64,000 nucleotides of DNA from [Mycobacterium] fortunisiensis (GCF_019050325.1 NZ_VOMB01000016.1:787168-851167); one strand, 5' to 3'; positions 50,486 through 62,732 are shown, numbered from the stretch's first letter. Numbers and translations are program-made. The notes: generated by a model not told the origin, from the sequence alone.

Positions 50486-52249
50486 TCACCGTGCCAGCGG
50501 GTTCAATGCCAGCGAGATCTGCCCCTTGTCGGCGTCGACGCTGACGACGATCACGTTGACCGATTGGCCTACTTTCACGATCTCGGAGGGATGGCCGACT
50601 TTGCGTTTGGCCAGTCGGCTTTTGTGGATCAGACCGTCGGCGTTGCCCAGGGCGACGAATGCGCCATATTCTTCGAGCCTTTTCACGGTTCCAGTCAGTG
50701 TTTGTCCGACAGTGTATTCCGCGACCTTTTCCCCGCGGGGCGTGGAGTTGCGGGGTCGGCGGTTGCGGCTTTTGCCTGCTGGCGCCGGCCCTGTCTTTTT
50801 GTTGGGGGTCTTCTTGCCGGTGCCGGTGCTCGGCGATGTGGTGGCGAGGGCGGTGTCGGCGACCAGGTGCCGGTACTTGTGTGGGAGTGTCCCGATGACG
50901 TCGAGGGCGTGCCCGCAGCAGTCGGTCATCAGCCGGTCGTATTCGTCGTCGGCGAGTACCTGGTCGCGTACGAGGGTGCCTTCCTCCTGCCGGTATTCCC
51001 GGTCGCGGCTGCCCGCGAACGATAGCCAGTTGAAGCTGGTCTTGATGTAGTAGCTGTCGCTGATGATGACTTTGGCGTGTGTGTCGTCGAGCCGGACGAT
51101 GGCCAGGCGCTGTGACCGGTTGGCGGCTTGATGTAGCGAGTTCAACGCGTCTTTGTGGGATTTTGAGTTGTCGCCGTACCCCCAGAAGATGGTGACGTCG
51201 GTGGTGCGGGCGAGTTGTTCGATCCGTTTGATGAAGGTGTGGTCGACGATCCAACGGTTGATCCATGGGCTGATGATCATGAGGCGTTTTTTGGAGTTGG
51301 TGATCGCGTCGAGCAGCCATTTGGGGTGCTCGTGCACGGGCAGCCAGCGGATCGCGGCGCGGTCGAGAACGTCAGCGTTGCTGGTGTTTCCGTCGCCGTC
51401 GAGGGCGGTTTGTAGGGCGATCACTTCGTCTCTGCCGAGCCGGCCGATGGTGGGGTCGGCGATGACTTCGGGCACTGATCCGGCAGGTTCTGAGGTGATG
51501 CCGAGGCGTCCCACTGCATCTATGTCGTCGAGAACGGTCAGGTGCGGGGCGCTCCATTGACCGTCGACTTCGACACCGATGCGCACGGTGTCGGAGTCAA
51601 TGTCCTTATATATGAGGACGATCGCGTCGTAGTAGAAGTTTGGGCGTTCGGTGACTGCGCTGACGCCCAGGATGCGGTACTCGGCGCGGCGGCGCCCCTG
51701 GAGTGCCTCTGTCAGGTGCGCGGCGGTGATGTCGGCGCGTTGCACCGGCAAGGTATGGGCGGGTGGCAGCAGAATCAGTCTGGGGTCTTTGCGTGCCGCT
51801 GAGGCGCGGCGTAGGGACCGGTTCGGCCAGTTCGTGGCCTGACCGGTGAGCCGGTCATAGGGCACCGTGATTGTCTCTTGCCTGGGCCGGCGCAGCTGTG
51901 CATCGCGGGCAGCGTCCAGTCCCGCTGGTAGCAGCTCCAGTCGGCGCCCGCCGCCGGCGATGGCTTGGTAGTCGACGTATTCGGCGGATTGCAGTTCGGC
52001 GATCGTTCGGCCGATGTCGCCTGTGTCGAGCCCGAGGAACAGGGTCAAGTCCTCCATCGTGGTGATGCCGTTGAGGATCGCGGTCAGCGCATATTTGTGG
52101 GTTGCCGGTAGGTCTTCGACGGCCTCGACGAGCACAGCGACGGTGAGCAGCGAGGCGGGCACTGCGGCGGGCTCGGCAGCCAACAGCATGTGCCCGGGCA
52201 GCATGTGGGCGTACTTGCGGGCGGCGTCGGCCAGGACATCGGAGCTCAC
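50486..52249 (-). CDS. mkoB: Winged-helix / PLD nuclease / S1 protein, MkoB-like
   Basis: The protein is 587 residues. A winged-helix-like part lies at about residues 45-110 (THKYALTAILNGITTMEDLTLFLGL). A middle region of unknown fold follows. Residues about 310-430 form a phospholipase-D-type nuclease: KRLMIISPWINRW, then H391-A-K393 with D398 in THAKVIISDSYYIKTSFNWLS, a single HKD half-site, so it probably acts as a dimer. A basic Lys/Arg/Pro linker (about 470-508) leads to an S1 RNA-binding domain at 514-583 (GQTLTGTVKRLEEYGAFVALGNADGLIHKSRL). It overlaps the kinase-helicase gene by four bases (ATGA). PLD partner plus kinase-helicase is the type I Mokosh layout; the S1 domain is an unusual extra. 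Confidence 0.75.
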   Translation of the reverse strand: MSSDVLADAARKYAHMLPGHMLLAAEPAAVPASLLTVAVLVEAVEDLPATHKYALTAILNGITTMEDLTLFLGLDTGDIGRTIAELQSAEYVDYQAIAGGGRRLELLPAGLDAARDAQLRRPRQETITVPYDRLTGQATNWPNRSLRRASAARKDPRLILLPPAHTLPVQRADITAAHLTEALQGRRRAEYRILGVSAVTERPNFYYDAIVLIYKDIDSDTVRIGVEVDGQWSAPHLTVLDDIDAVGRLGITSEPAGSVPEVIADPTIGRLGRDEVIALQTALDGDGNTSNADVLDRAAIRWLPVHEHPKWLLDAITNSKKRLMIISPWINRWIVDHTFIKRIEQLARTTDVTIFWGYGDNSKSHKDALNSLHQAANRSQRLAIVRLDDTHAKVIISDSYYIKTSFNWLSFAGSRDREYRQEEGTLVRDQVLADDEYDRLMTDCCGHALDVIGTLPHKYRHLVADTALATTSPSTGTGKKTPNKKTGPAPAGKSRNRRPRNSTPRGEKVAEYTVGQTLTGTVKRLEEYGAFVALGNADGLIHKSRLAKRKVGHPSEIVKVGQSVNVIVVSVDADKGQISLALNPLAR

Positions 52250-55200
52250 AGCTGTTCGATCCTTCCGGCGTCACGAGAGGTGATGTGGTGCACGACTTTC
52301 TTCAGCGGCCCGTCCAGGCTTGCCGCGAAGTCGCTGTCGCCGACGATCCACAATATTTCGCGGGCACGGGAGAGCGCGACGTTGGTGCGTCCCTCGACCC
52401 GATGGTCGAGGAATCCCAGGTCGCCATGCAGGTTGGATCGAGTGACCGAGAAGATCACCACGTCGGCTTCGCGGCCCTGCACGGCGTCGATCGTCTTGAC
52501 CTGCACGTCGATATCGGCCAAGGTCAGGGGTCGAAGTGCGCGTTCAATTTCGCTGCACTGATTGGTGTATCCGCTCAGGATCAGCACTTCAAGCGGGCCG
52601 CCCTTGCGGCGCCGGTAGCGGCCGGCCGCGACATCGGTGTTGAGCCGTCCGACCAGTTTGGCGATGTGTTCTGCTTCGAATTTGTTTGACACTGAACGTT
52701 TTCTGCCGCGCTGGGCCTCTTCGTTGCGGTCTTCGTGGCCGCTGGTGCTGTACCAGACCAGCCGGTCGTCTTCGGGCACGGTGGCTGGCTCCAGCGACGC
52801 GAACGGTTCGCTGACCAGCTCCCCGTCGTAGAAGCAGTGCGAGATCAGATCCCCGATCGGTGTGGCCATGCGGTGCTGGGTGACCAGTCGGGTGCAGCAT
52901 GGCTCCGGGGTTTCGGCCAACAGCACATCGAACAGTGACATCGACACGAATTTCTTGTCCAGATCGAACGTTTCGACCAGATCCGGGTGTTTGAGTACAT
53001 CCTCGCGCATGGGGGGAAGCTGTTTGGGATCGCCGACCAGCACCCACCGTTTAGCGCGGGTCATGGGCACCAACAGTTCAGGGGCGGTTGCCCGCGAGGC
53101 CTCGTCGACGATGCACAGGTCGAACTGCATGTCCTGAATGTGCGGGTTTGATAAGAATCCCAGGCACGTTCCCGCGACCACCGATTGGGTGGGCAAGAAG
53201 ATCGGCTCGGCGGCGGCGGGACTTCGGAGGCTGCCCAGCCAATCGCCTTGCGCGGAAATCAATTCCCGGAGCGCAGGGTCGGTGCTGGAACTGAGCAAAT
53301 CAGTGACGAGCGTGGTGAGCCGGGTTTCGTCAGGCGTCGCGGGCAGCTCGATTCCAAGTTCGACCGCACCTGCAGACACGGTGGCCAGCACCACATCAGC
53401 TTGCTGGGCGGCCAGCTCGTAGTCGGCGACCAGCCCGGCATGCTCGACCGACAGATCGTCCTCGTCACCATCCTGATCTGCCGCGCTGTCCTCAACGTTC
53501 TGGGTGCAAACGGCTTTTCGGCGCATACACGCCAATGCTTCCTCTGCGTTCAACGCCAGCCGCAGCCGCGCGGCGGGCACACCCCGCCGGCCGGCCAAGG
53601 TGGTCATCCCGTCGCGGGCCCGCGCCCCGATCGCTGTCACCCAGTCGTTGAGTTTGTTGGTCAGCAGTAGGTGTGCGGCGTCGGGGTCGACACGGTCTTC
53701 TCGGCTCGACAACCGGACCACCGACTGCACACCCGAATCGTGCAGGCGCGTCACAGCGTTGTCGATCGCGACATGCATTTGACTGACCAGCAGCACCTTG
53801 TCGTGGGGGCGGGCCCGCAGATACTGGTTGATCAGCTCGCAGATGAATGACGTCTTGCCGGTCCCGGGCGGCCCTTCCACCAGGAAAACATCACCAGCGC
53901 CGAGGGCGTTGGATACCGCAATCTGCTTGTCGTGGTCCAGATCTGGCGTGACCGGTTCAAATGCCACGGGCACCGGGGGCAGGGCCAGTGCCGGCTCCAG
54001 CACAAGTTCGCGCAGCTGTGGGCGCGCGGCGCTGCCTTCACGAAGGTCGGCGAGTGCCTCCTTCTGGCGGCGCAACACCACCCGTGATGCGCTGCGATCA
54101 ACCACCAGCACTCCGGTGGCCGGCAAGTCGACGCCGGCGGTCGTGCGCACCGTCAAGTCCTTATCGTTGACGTCGACGATGGTGACCAGGATCGGCTTGC
54201 GATTCTTGTTGACGCCCTTGACGTCGGCTGCGCCCGTCGGCCGCACGAGGCGTTCCTGGTCGAGAACACCATCGGGGATGGTGCTGGTCGCACGCAGCGT
54301 GAATTCCGTGCCGGTACTTGATATCCGGCTAAAGGCGATCGATCCTTCCAGCCGCTCTTCGAGCTGCTCTTTGGCGTCGATGAGGATCGACCAGTCGCGG
54401 ATACGGGTCTGTTTGAACCACTCGCTGGTGCGGTCCTCGGCGTCCTGCACCGCCTTCTTGATGAGAGTGTTGAGCGCATGCGCGGCGAGCGCCGCACGCT
54501 GCGGATTGGTCGCCGGCGCCACACTCCAGCTGAAGTCCTGCCGATCCAGAGGCACCGCGTTCTTGTCGCTGCGCCAACGATCAAGGTCCTCGAAGTCCAT
54601 CACCTCGGCACGCACGCATAGCAGTTTGGCGTCGGTGACGAACTTCATCATCAGCTGCACCTGGTCGCCGACGAGCCGGAACCTCTCGGTGCTCAGAACG
54701 ACGCGCCCATCGGCCAGGGTTTCCAGGCGCGGCAACACATGAGTGACCGGCCCCAACCGTTGCGCCAGCACCTTCTCCGCTGACAGCCCGCCGCCCGCGC
54801 CTTGCAGCGCCGCCTGGGCATCCGCTGTCAGCTCGAAAGAAAGTTCATACCTGGTGTGCCACTTTTGTTTCCGCTTATCTTGAATTGCTTGCAGTTCGAG
54901 GTGAAACACTTGCCCATCGGCGGGCCGTTCGCGTGCCTCCGGGTGCAGTGCCCGCTCAAGCAGTTCCTTCACGTCCTTGGGAACATCCGCAGCGCCCAGG
55001 GCGCGGGCGATATCGGGGTAGTCCCGCAGCCGCTGGGTGGTGACGCATTGCAGCACCGTGGCGGCCAGCCCGTACACATCGAAGCGGGTGGAGCCCCGTG
55101 AGGCGTTATCGGGCGGTGCCCACGGCACGGTGGCCCCGCCGAGCACGGTGGCATCCCCGGTGGCGGCCACCCGCGACTTGATCTTGCTGAGTGCGAAGTC

Positions 55201-55656
55201 GGCCAGCAGCGGCTTGTCGTCGCTGGTCCACAGCACGTTCGATGGCCGGATGTCGCGGTGCAGCACCGACAGCGAATGTGCATGTGCCAGCGCGGAAGCC
55301 AGTGGCAGCGCAATCATGTCGGCCACATCGTCCCAGCCGGGCGCCTCGGCGGTGTGGCGGGCATGCCAGTCGTTGAGGGTCTGCGGAATCCACGGCAGCG
55401 TCAGGTAATACACCCCGAGTTTCTCATCAACGCCGCAGTCGGATAGGGAGGCAATGTTGGGATGGCTGAGCTTGTGCAGCGCAGCGGTTTCGCGTTCAAA
55501 GTAGAGCCGGTACACGTCGCCGGTCCCGTAGGGCAAGGCCTTGAGCGCGATATGCGGACCGCCGTGCAGGTCGGCGACCTGAAAAACCTCGCCTTGTCCG
55601 CCGACCCGCCGGGTGTTGGCGATCTCGGCGTACCGATCCGCGACAACACGCACCAC
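52246..55656 (-). CDS. mkoA: Protein kinase fused to SF1 (UPF1-like) helicase, MkoA-like
   Basis: The protein is 1136 residues from the GTG at 55656, chosen because AAGGGGG sits five bases upstream. Residues about 15-250 are a Ser/Thr kinase: Gly loop VGGQGEVF, Lys39 in ALKAL, HRDIRPSN (133-140), DFA instead of DFG (153-155), and DVYGLAATV. A region of about 330 residues without a recognised fold follows. The helicase spans about 570-1120: Walker A GPPGTGKT (595-602), CIVDEA (849-853), GDPKQLPP (875-882), QHRM (927-930), QGREADVVIFS (1060-) and RTNVALSRAR (1090-1099). This is the MkoA architecture of Mokosh anti-phage defence, which is proposed to act on phage RNA or DNA with the PLD protein. 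An in-frame frame extends 71 codons further upstream but reads as promoter DNA. Confidence 0.78.
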   Translation of the reverse strand: MVRVVADRYAEIANTRRVGGQGEVFQVADLHGGPHIALKALPYGTGDVYRLYFERETAALHKLSHPNIASLSDCGVDEKLGVYYLTLPWIPQTLNDWHARHTAEAPGWDDVADMIALPLASALAHAHSLSVLHRDIRPSNVLWTSDDKPLLADFALSKIKSRVAATGDATVLGGATVPWAPPDNASRGSTRFDVYGLAATVLQCVTTQRLRDYPDIARALGAADVPKDVKELLERALHPEARERPADGQVFHLELQAIQDKRKQKWHTRYELSFELTADAQAALQGAGGGLSAEKVLAQRLGPVTHVLPRLETLADGRVVLSTERFRLVGDQVQLMMKFVTDAKLLCVRAEVMDFEDLDRWRSDKNAVPLDRQDFSWSVAPATNPQRAALAAHALNTLIKKAVQDAEDRTSEWFKQTRIRDWSILIDAKEQLEERLEGSIAFSRISSTGTEFTLRATSTIPDGVLDQERLVRPTGAADVKGVNKNRKPILVTIVDVNDKDLTVRTTAGVDLPATGVLVVDRSASRVVLRRQKEALADLREGSAARPQLRELVLEPALALPPVPVAFEPVTPDLDHDKQIAVSNALGAGDVFLVEGPPGTGKTSFICELINQYLRARPHDKVLLVSQMHVAIDNAVTRLHDSGVQSVVRLSSREDRVDPDAAHLLLTNKLNDWVTAIGARARDGMTTLAGRRGVPAARLRLALNAEEALACMRRKAVCTQNVEDSAADQDGDEDDLSVEHAGLVADYELAAQQADVVLATVSAGAVELGIELPATPDETRLTTLVTDLLSSSTDPALRELISAQGDWLGSLRSPAAAEPIFLPTQSVVAGTCLGFLSNPHIQDMQFDLCIVDEASRATAPELLVPMTRAKRWVLVGDPKQLPPMREDVLKHPDLVETFDLDKKFVSMSLFDVLLAETPEPCCTRLVTQHRMATPIGDLISHCFYDGELVSEPFASLEPATVPEDDRLVWYSTSGHEDRNEEAQRGRKRSVSNKFEAEHIAKLVGRLNTDVAAGRYRRRKGGPLEVLILSGYTNQCSEIERALRPLTLADIDVQVKTIDAVQGREADVVIFSVTRSNLHGDLGFLDHRVEGRTNVALSRAREILWIVGDSDFAASLDGPLKKVVHHITSRDAGRIEQL

Positions 55657-56316
55657 AGCCGCCCCCTTCGTTGGAGAAATTCGCAACAGAGCATACGTGC
55701 CGGTAGGGACACTGCCAGCAAGCTTCATCCGAGGACACGCTCGGGTATTCCGAGGCACTGAGCTCACCTGTCGCAGACCCGTCCGTCTTGACGGTTCGCG
55801 ATGTCGTGACGCCGAAATGCCCAGCAGCGCGTTGCCGGCAGGCTGGTCGAAGAGGTAGTCAGATGGCATGAGTGGCGGACCGATCAGACTTGTTCAAAGT
55901 GGGAGGGCGGAGCGGGAATCTGAAGCTCCGAAAAGCGAGTAGCGACGGTCTCTACATACCTCCTCAGGCCTGGTATCGCATCAAGGCTCACACCAGAACA
56001 ATCCGACGCGCGGGAGCCGAACCACGCGTTGGGTGGTTCCGGCGGTTGTAGCTCGAAGCCTGACGACAACGGAATGAGCACTTCATTCGGGTGCTCGCTG
56101 CTCGCGGATTTGACGTGCACCGATTCGATGAGCGTGGGATTTATGCAGCTTTAACTCGGGCCCAGGCTGAGCCATCATCATGGCCTTGTCCTCGCCGAGT
56201 TCGGGTGCAATTCCCTCGATGCCAAAGACACCCGTCGCATACAAGGCTAGGTTGTGGCGTTTATTTATTGCTCCTACGCCGTGGAGAGATAGAGCCCCGG
56301 ACGTTTGACCGGGTTG
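55657..56316. other. Non-coding upstream region of the defence cassette
   Basis: This 660-base stretch separates the cassette from the LysE gene. It is AT-richer than the chromosome around it, with ATTTATGCAGCTTTAAC and GTTTATTTATTG. TATGCT on the minus strand (55696-55691) is a likely -10 for mkoA, giving a leader of about 30 bases. A short doubtful reading frame lies inside it (55884-56120). Nothing else is recognised: no tRNA, no repeat, no integrase. Confidence 0.5.
55884..56120 (-). CDS. Doubtful small reading frame upstream of mkoA
   Basis: The frame encodes 78 residues from a GTG at 56120: HVKSASSEHPNEVLIPLSSGF, then PPEPPNAWFGSRASD, and RRYVETVATRFSELQIPAPP. The open frame continues 11 codons upstream of the GTG without a start. 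No ribosome site is seen. Third-position GC is lower than in neighbouring genes. It could be a remnant of a longer protein, a small partner of the defence system or chance. No homologue is recognised. Confidence 0.2.
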   Translation of the reverse strand: MHVKSASSEHPNEVLIPLSSGFELQPPEPPNAWFGSRASDCSGVSLDAIPGLRRYVETVATRFSELQIPAPPSHFEQV

Positions 56317-56952
56317 CTAGGCGGTAGCGCCGCGGCGGACCAGCGAGAGCACCACCGCGGCGGTGGCGAACAGCCCGGAGAACACCCGGCCGAGCACGGT
56401 CTGCTGACGCGGCGTCCGCAACCAGGTGAGCAGGCGGGCCGCCAGCCCGGTGTAGAGACTCATCACGACCACGTCGACGGCGACCATCGTCGCGCCGATC
56501 GCCAGGTATTGCGGCAGCAACGGCGCCGTCGGCACCACGAACTGCGGCAGCACTGCGACCAGGAACACCAAGCCCTTCGGGTTGGTCGTGTTGACCAGGA
56601 ATCCGCGCATCACCAGGGCCAGCCGGCCCCGCTCGCCCGTACCGCCCATCCGGTCGCGTAGATCCTGCGAGGCGCTACGCCATTGCTGGATCGCCAGCCA
56701 GATCAGATATGCCACGCCGATCCACTTGACGATGTGGAAGGCCAGCATCGACTTCGCGACCACGGCTCCCAGACCGACGGCCACCAACACCAGCTGCGCA
56801 AGCAGCCCGAGCTGCAGTCCGAGCACGCTCCATGAACCGCGGCGCACGCCATGGGTCAGGCCGGTCGCCATCGATTGGATCGCCCCGGCTCCGGGAGACA
56901 GACTGATGATGATCGACGCGCCGAGAAACGCGAGCCAGATCTGCCAGGTCAT
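56317..56952 (-). CDS. LysE/RhtB-family exporter
   Basis: The protein is 211 residues with five to six membrane helices. The N-terminal FLGASIIISLSPGAGAIQSMATGLTHG and FLVNTTNPKGLVFLVAVLPQFV are hallmarks of the family, which exports amino acids such as lysine, threonine or homoserine lactone-like compounds. The substrate is unknown. The start is ATG at 56952. It is on the same strand as the nitroreductase gene, 21 bases downstream of its end. Confidence 0.88.
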   Translation of the reverse strand: MTWQIWLAFLGASIIISLSPGAGAIQSMATGLTHGVRRGSWSVLGLQLGLLAQLVLVAVGLGAVVAKSMLAFHIVKWIGVAYLIWLAIQQWRSASQDLRDRMGGTGERGRLALVMRGFLVNTTNPKGLVFLVAVLPQFVVPTAPLLPQYLAIGATMVAVDVVVMSLYTGLAARLLTWLRTPRQQTVLGRVFSGLFATAAVVLSLVRRGATA

Positions 56953-56973
56953 ATGTGCAGTCTGGTGATCGTG

Positions 56974-57342
56974 TCACACGATATCGGCGACGAACACACC
57001 CATCCGGCGGGCCGCATTCCGGGGAATCCGGGGGAGGGTCGGATCGTCGGTGCCCGCCGGCAGGACGCGCGGGTTGGTGATCTTGATGTCATCGCGGAAC
57101 AGGTGCACGTCGGCTCCTCCCGCCGCGAGGACGTTCTTCACCCAGTTGGTCTTGCCGTGCAGGAGAGTCACCGCGAACACATTGCCCTTGCGGTAGCTGG
57201 TGACGATCGTCTCGTACGGCGTGCCCGAGGTACGGCCCCGATGCTTGATCACGGTGAAGCCGGGCAGGCGCTTGGACAGCGGCTTGACCAGCGGGTTCAT
57301 CAACTTGATCTGCAGACGTTCCAACCATGGCGGCACCAGCAT
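56974..57342 (-). CDS. Deazaflavin-dependent nitroreductase-family protein
   Basis: The protein is 122 residues with the Ddn-like core VIKHRGRTSGTPYETIVTSYRKGNVFAVTLLHGKTNWVKNVLAAGGADVHL. It is the orthologue of Rv1598c by position just before hisD. The ATG at 57342 starts at MLVPPWLERLQIKLMNPLVKPLSKRLPG, the usual beginning of this subfamily; longer versions are low-complexity. Members bind F420 or related flavins and reduce or sequester small molecules. It is divergent from hisD across 146 bases. Confidence 0.8.
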   Translation of the reverse strand: MLVPPWLERLQIKLMNPLVKPLSKRLPGFTVIKHRGRTSGTPYETIVTSYRKGNVFAVTLLHGKTNWVKNVLAAGGADVHLFRDDIKITNPRVLPAGTDDPTLPRIPRNAARRMGVFVADIV

Positions 57343-57488
57343 GGGCACGCCGGGAGCGTGGTTCGGGTGATCTTTCGCGGAAATGTCGGACTCCGATCGC
57401 CGGGATGTGACCACCCTACGACGGGCGGCGCCATGCGGGCGCGGCGTCGGATTTTTATCAACTGGACTGATCAGGGACAATTGAACCG

Positions 57489-60557
<3,069 letters not shown>

Positions 60558-60561
<4 letters not shown>

Positions 60562-61175
60562 CAACAAAAGTCGTCGTCCTGGACTACGGATCGGGCAATC
60601 TGCGCTCGGCGCAGCGCGCACTGGAACGCACGGGTGCCGAGGTCGAGGTGACCGCTGATCCCGGCGCTGCCGCGGCGGCCGACGGTCTCGTGGTTCCCGG
60701 TGTCGGCGCATTCGAGGCGTGCATGACCGGGCTGCGGGCCATCGGCGGCGAGAAGATCATCGCCGACCGCTTGCAGCACGGTCGTCCGGTGCTCGGCGTC
60801 TGCGTGGGCATGCAGATCCTGTTTTCCCGCGGCGTCGAGTTCGGCGTGGAATCCACCGGCTGTGGGCAGTGGCCCGGTTCGGTGACCCGGTTGGAGGCGC
60901 CCGTCATCCCGCACATGGGCTGGAATGTCGTCGACGCACCGGCCGGCAGCCGGCTGTTCAAGGGGCTCGACGCGGCCACCCGCTTCTATTTCGTGCACTC
61001 GTACGCCGCTCAGGAGTGGTCCGGTAACCCGGATGCACTGGTCACCTGGGCAACGCATCATGTGCCGTTCATCGCCGCCGTCGAAGACGGTGCGTTGTCG
61101 GCTACGCAATTTCATCCGGAGAAGAGCGGCGATGCCGGTGCCACGCTGCTCGCGAATTGGGTTGAGGGACTGTGA
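60558..61175 (+). CDS. hisH: Imidazole glycerol phosphate synthase, glutaminase subunit
   Basis: The protein of 205 residues is a class I glutamine amidotransferase. The nucleophile is C82 in [12 protein letters not shown]. The His-Glu pair lies in [13 protein letters not shown]. It hands ammonia to HisF, which is encoded three genes downstream. The start is GTG at 60558, overlapping the hisB stop. Confidence 0.95.
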
Positions 61176-61906
61176 GTTTGATTCTTTTGCCGGCCGTCGA
61201 TGTGGTCGAGGGCAAAGCGGTGCGCCTGGTGCAGGGCAAGGCCGGCAGCGAGACCGATTACGGCTCGGCGCTGGAGGCGGCGCAGACTTGGCAGCGGGAC
61301 GGCGCCGAGTGGGTCCACCTGGTCGATCTGGACGCCGCCTTCGGTCGCGGTTCCAACCGCGAACTGCTGGCCGAGGTGGTCGGCAAGCTCGATGTGAAAG
61401 TCGAACTGTCCGGCGGTATTCGTGACGACGACTCGTTGAAGGCTGCCATGGACACCGGGTGCGCCCGGGTCAACATCGGCACCGCGGCGCTGGAGAGCCC
61501 GGAGTGGTGCCGCCGCGCCATCGACGAGTACGGCGACCGGGTGGCGGTCGGGCTGGATGTGCAGTTCGACGACGGTAGTTGGCGGTTGCGTGGCCGCGGT
61601 TGGGAAACCGACGGCGGCGATCTGTGGGAGGTGCTGGATCGCCTTGACCGCGAAGGGTGTTCGCGCTACGTCGTCACCGACGTCACCAAGGACGGCACCC
61701 TCACCGGCCCCAACCTGGATCTGCTGGCGACGGTCGCCGACCGCACCGACGCCCCGGTGATCGCCTCAGGCGGGGTGTCCAGCCTCGATGATCTGCGTGC
61801 GATTGCCACCCTGACCGGTCGTGGCGTCGAGGGCGCGATCGTGGGGAAGGCGCTGTACGCCCAGCGGTTCACTCTTCCCGAGGCCTTGGCCGCGGTCAGC
61901 GGATAA
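61172..61906 (+). CDS. hisA: Phosphoribosylformimino-AICAR-phosphate isomerase
   Basis: The protein of 244 residues is a beta-alpha barrel. [30 protein letters not shown] carries the first catalytic Asp, [14 protein letters not shown] the second, and [16 protein letters not shown] binds phosphate. In actinobacteria this enzyme (PriA) also does the TrpF reaction; the sequence fits that bifunctional group. The start is GTG at 61172. Confidence 0.94.
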   Translation: MSLILLPAVDVVEGKAVRLVQGKAGSETDYGSALEAAQTWQRDGAEWVHLVDLDAAFGRGSNRELLAEVVGKLDVKVELSGGIRDDDSLKAAMDTGCARVNIGTAALESPEWCRRAIDEYGDRVAVGLDVQFDDGSWRLRGRGWETDGGDLWEVLDRLDREGCSRYVVTDVTKDGTLTGPNLDLLATVADRTDAPVIASGGVSSLDDLRAIATLTGRGVEGAIVGKALYAQRFTLPEALAAVSG

Positions 61907-61910
61907 GCGC

Positions 61911-62732
61911 ATGGGCGACCTGGACCCGTCAAAGCTGGCCGCACTGGTGGCCGCGGCCACCGAGATCCTCGACGCCGCATCGGTGCCGTTCATCGCCGGG
62001 CACCGGGCCGATTCCGCGGTCGCCAAGCAAGGCAACGATTTCGCCACCGAGGTCGATCTCGCGATCGAACGACAGGTGGTGCGGGCACTGACCGAGGCCA
62101 CCGGAATCGGGGTCCACGGCGAGGAATTCGGCGGTGAGCCGATCGACTCACCGCTGGTGTGGGTGCTCGATCCGATCGACGGCACCTTCAATTACGCGGC
62201 CGGGTCACCGATGGCGGCCATCCTGCTGGGGCTGCTGGCCGACGGTGAGCCGGTGGCCGGGCTGACCTGGCTGCCGTTCACCGGGCAGCGGTATTCGGCG
62301 CTACTCGGGGGTCCGGTCTATGACAACGGGGTGGCACTGCCGACCCTGGGGTCGCCGACATTGACGGACTCGATCGTCGGCATCCAGACCTTCAACATCG
62401 CTTCGCGGGGCCGATTCCCGGGTCGGTATCGCGTTGAGGTGCTGTCCAACCTCAGCCGGATTTGTTCGCGGGTGCGGATGCACGGGGCCACCGGGGTCGA
62501 TCTGGCCTACGTGGCGGCCGGGGTGTTGGGCGGGGCGATCAGTTTCGGGCACCACATCTGGGATCACGCCGCCGGGGTGGCGCTGGTGCGCGCGGCCGGG
62601 GGCATCGTGACCGACCTGGCCGGCGATCCGTGGACGGCCGAGTCGAAGTCGGCGCTGGCCGCCGCCCCCGGCGTACATGAACGCATGCTGGAAATCGTGA
62701 AATCCGCTGGCAATCCGGAGGACTACCTGTGA
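61911..62732 (+). CDS. impA: Inositol-monophosphatase-family phosphatase
   Basis: The protein is 273 residues. Metal-binding blocks are [27 protein letters not shown] and [15 protein letters not shown]. It is the orthologue of Rv1604 (ImpA). It sits inside the his operon, four bases after hisA and overlapping hisF, which suggests a link to histidine synthesis, perhaps histidinol-phosphate phosphatase activity. The family also dephosphorylates inositol phosphate. The start is ATG at 61911. Confidence 0.88.
   Translation: MGDLDPSKLAALVAAATEILDAASVPFIAGHRADSAVAKQGNDFATEVDLAIERQVVRALTEATGIGVHGEEFGGEPIDSPLVWVLDPIDGTFNYAAGSPMAAILLGLLADGEPVAGLTWLPFTGQRYSALLGGPVYDNGVALPTLGSPTLTDSIVGIQTFNIASRGRFPGRYRVEVLSNLSRICSRVRMHGATGVDLAYVAAGVLGGAISFGHHIWDHAAGVALVRAAGGIVTDLAGDPWTAESKSALAAAPGVHERMLEIVKSAGNPEDYL

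Noticed and set aside
50340..51050. Open frame on the plus strand after nadC running into the PLD gene
   Set aside because: It has no ribosome site, most of it is antisense to the well-supported mkoB, and the translated product is not recognisable.
50193..56340. Direct repeats as attachment sites flanking the cassette
   Set aside because: Only GCGCCGCG-like short words recur at both ends; they are expected by chance in this GC-rich DNA.
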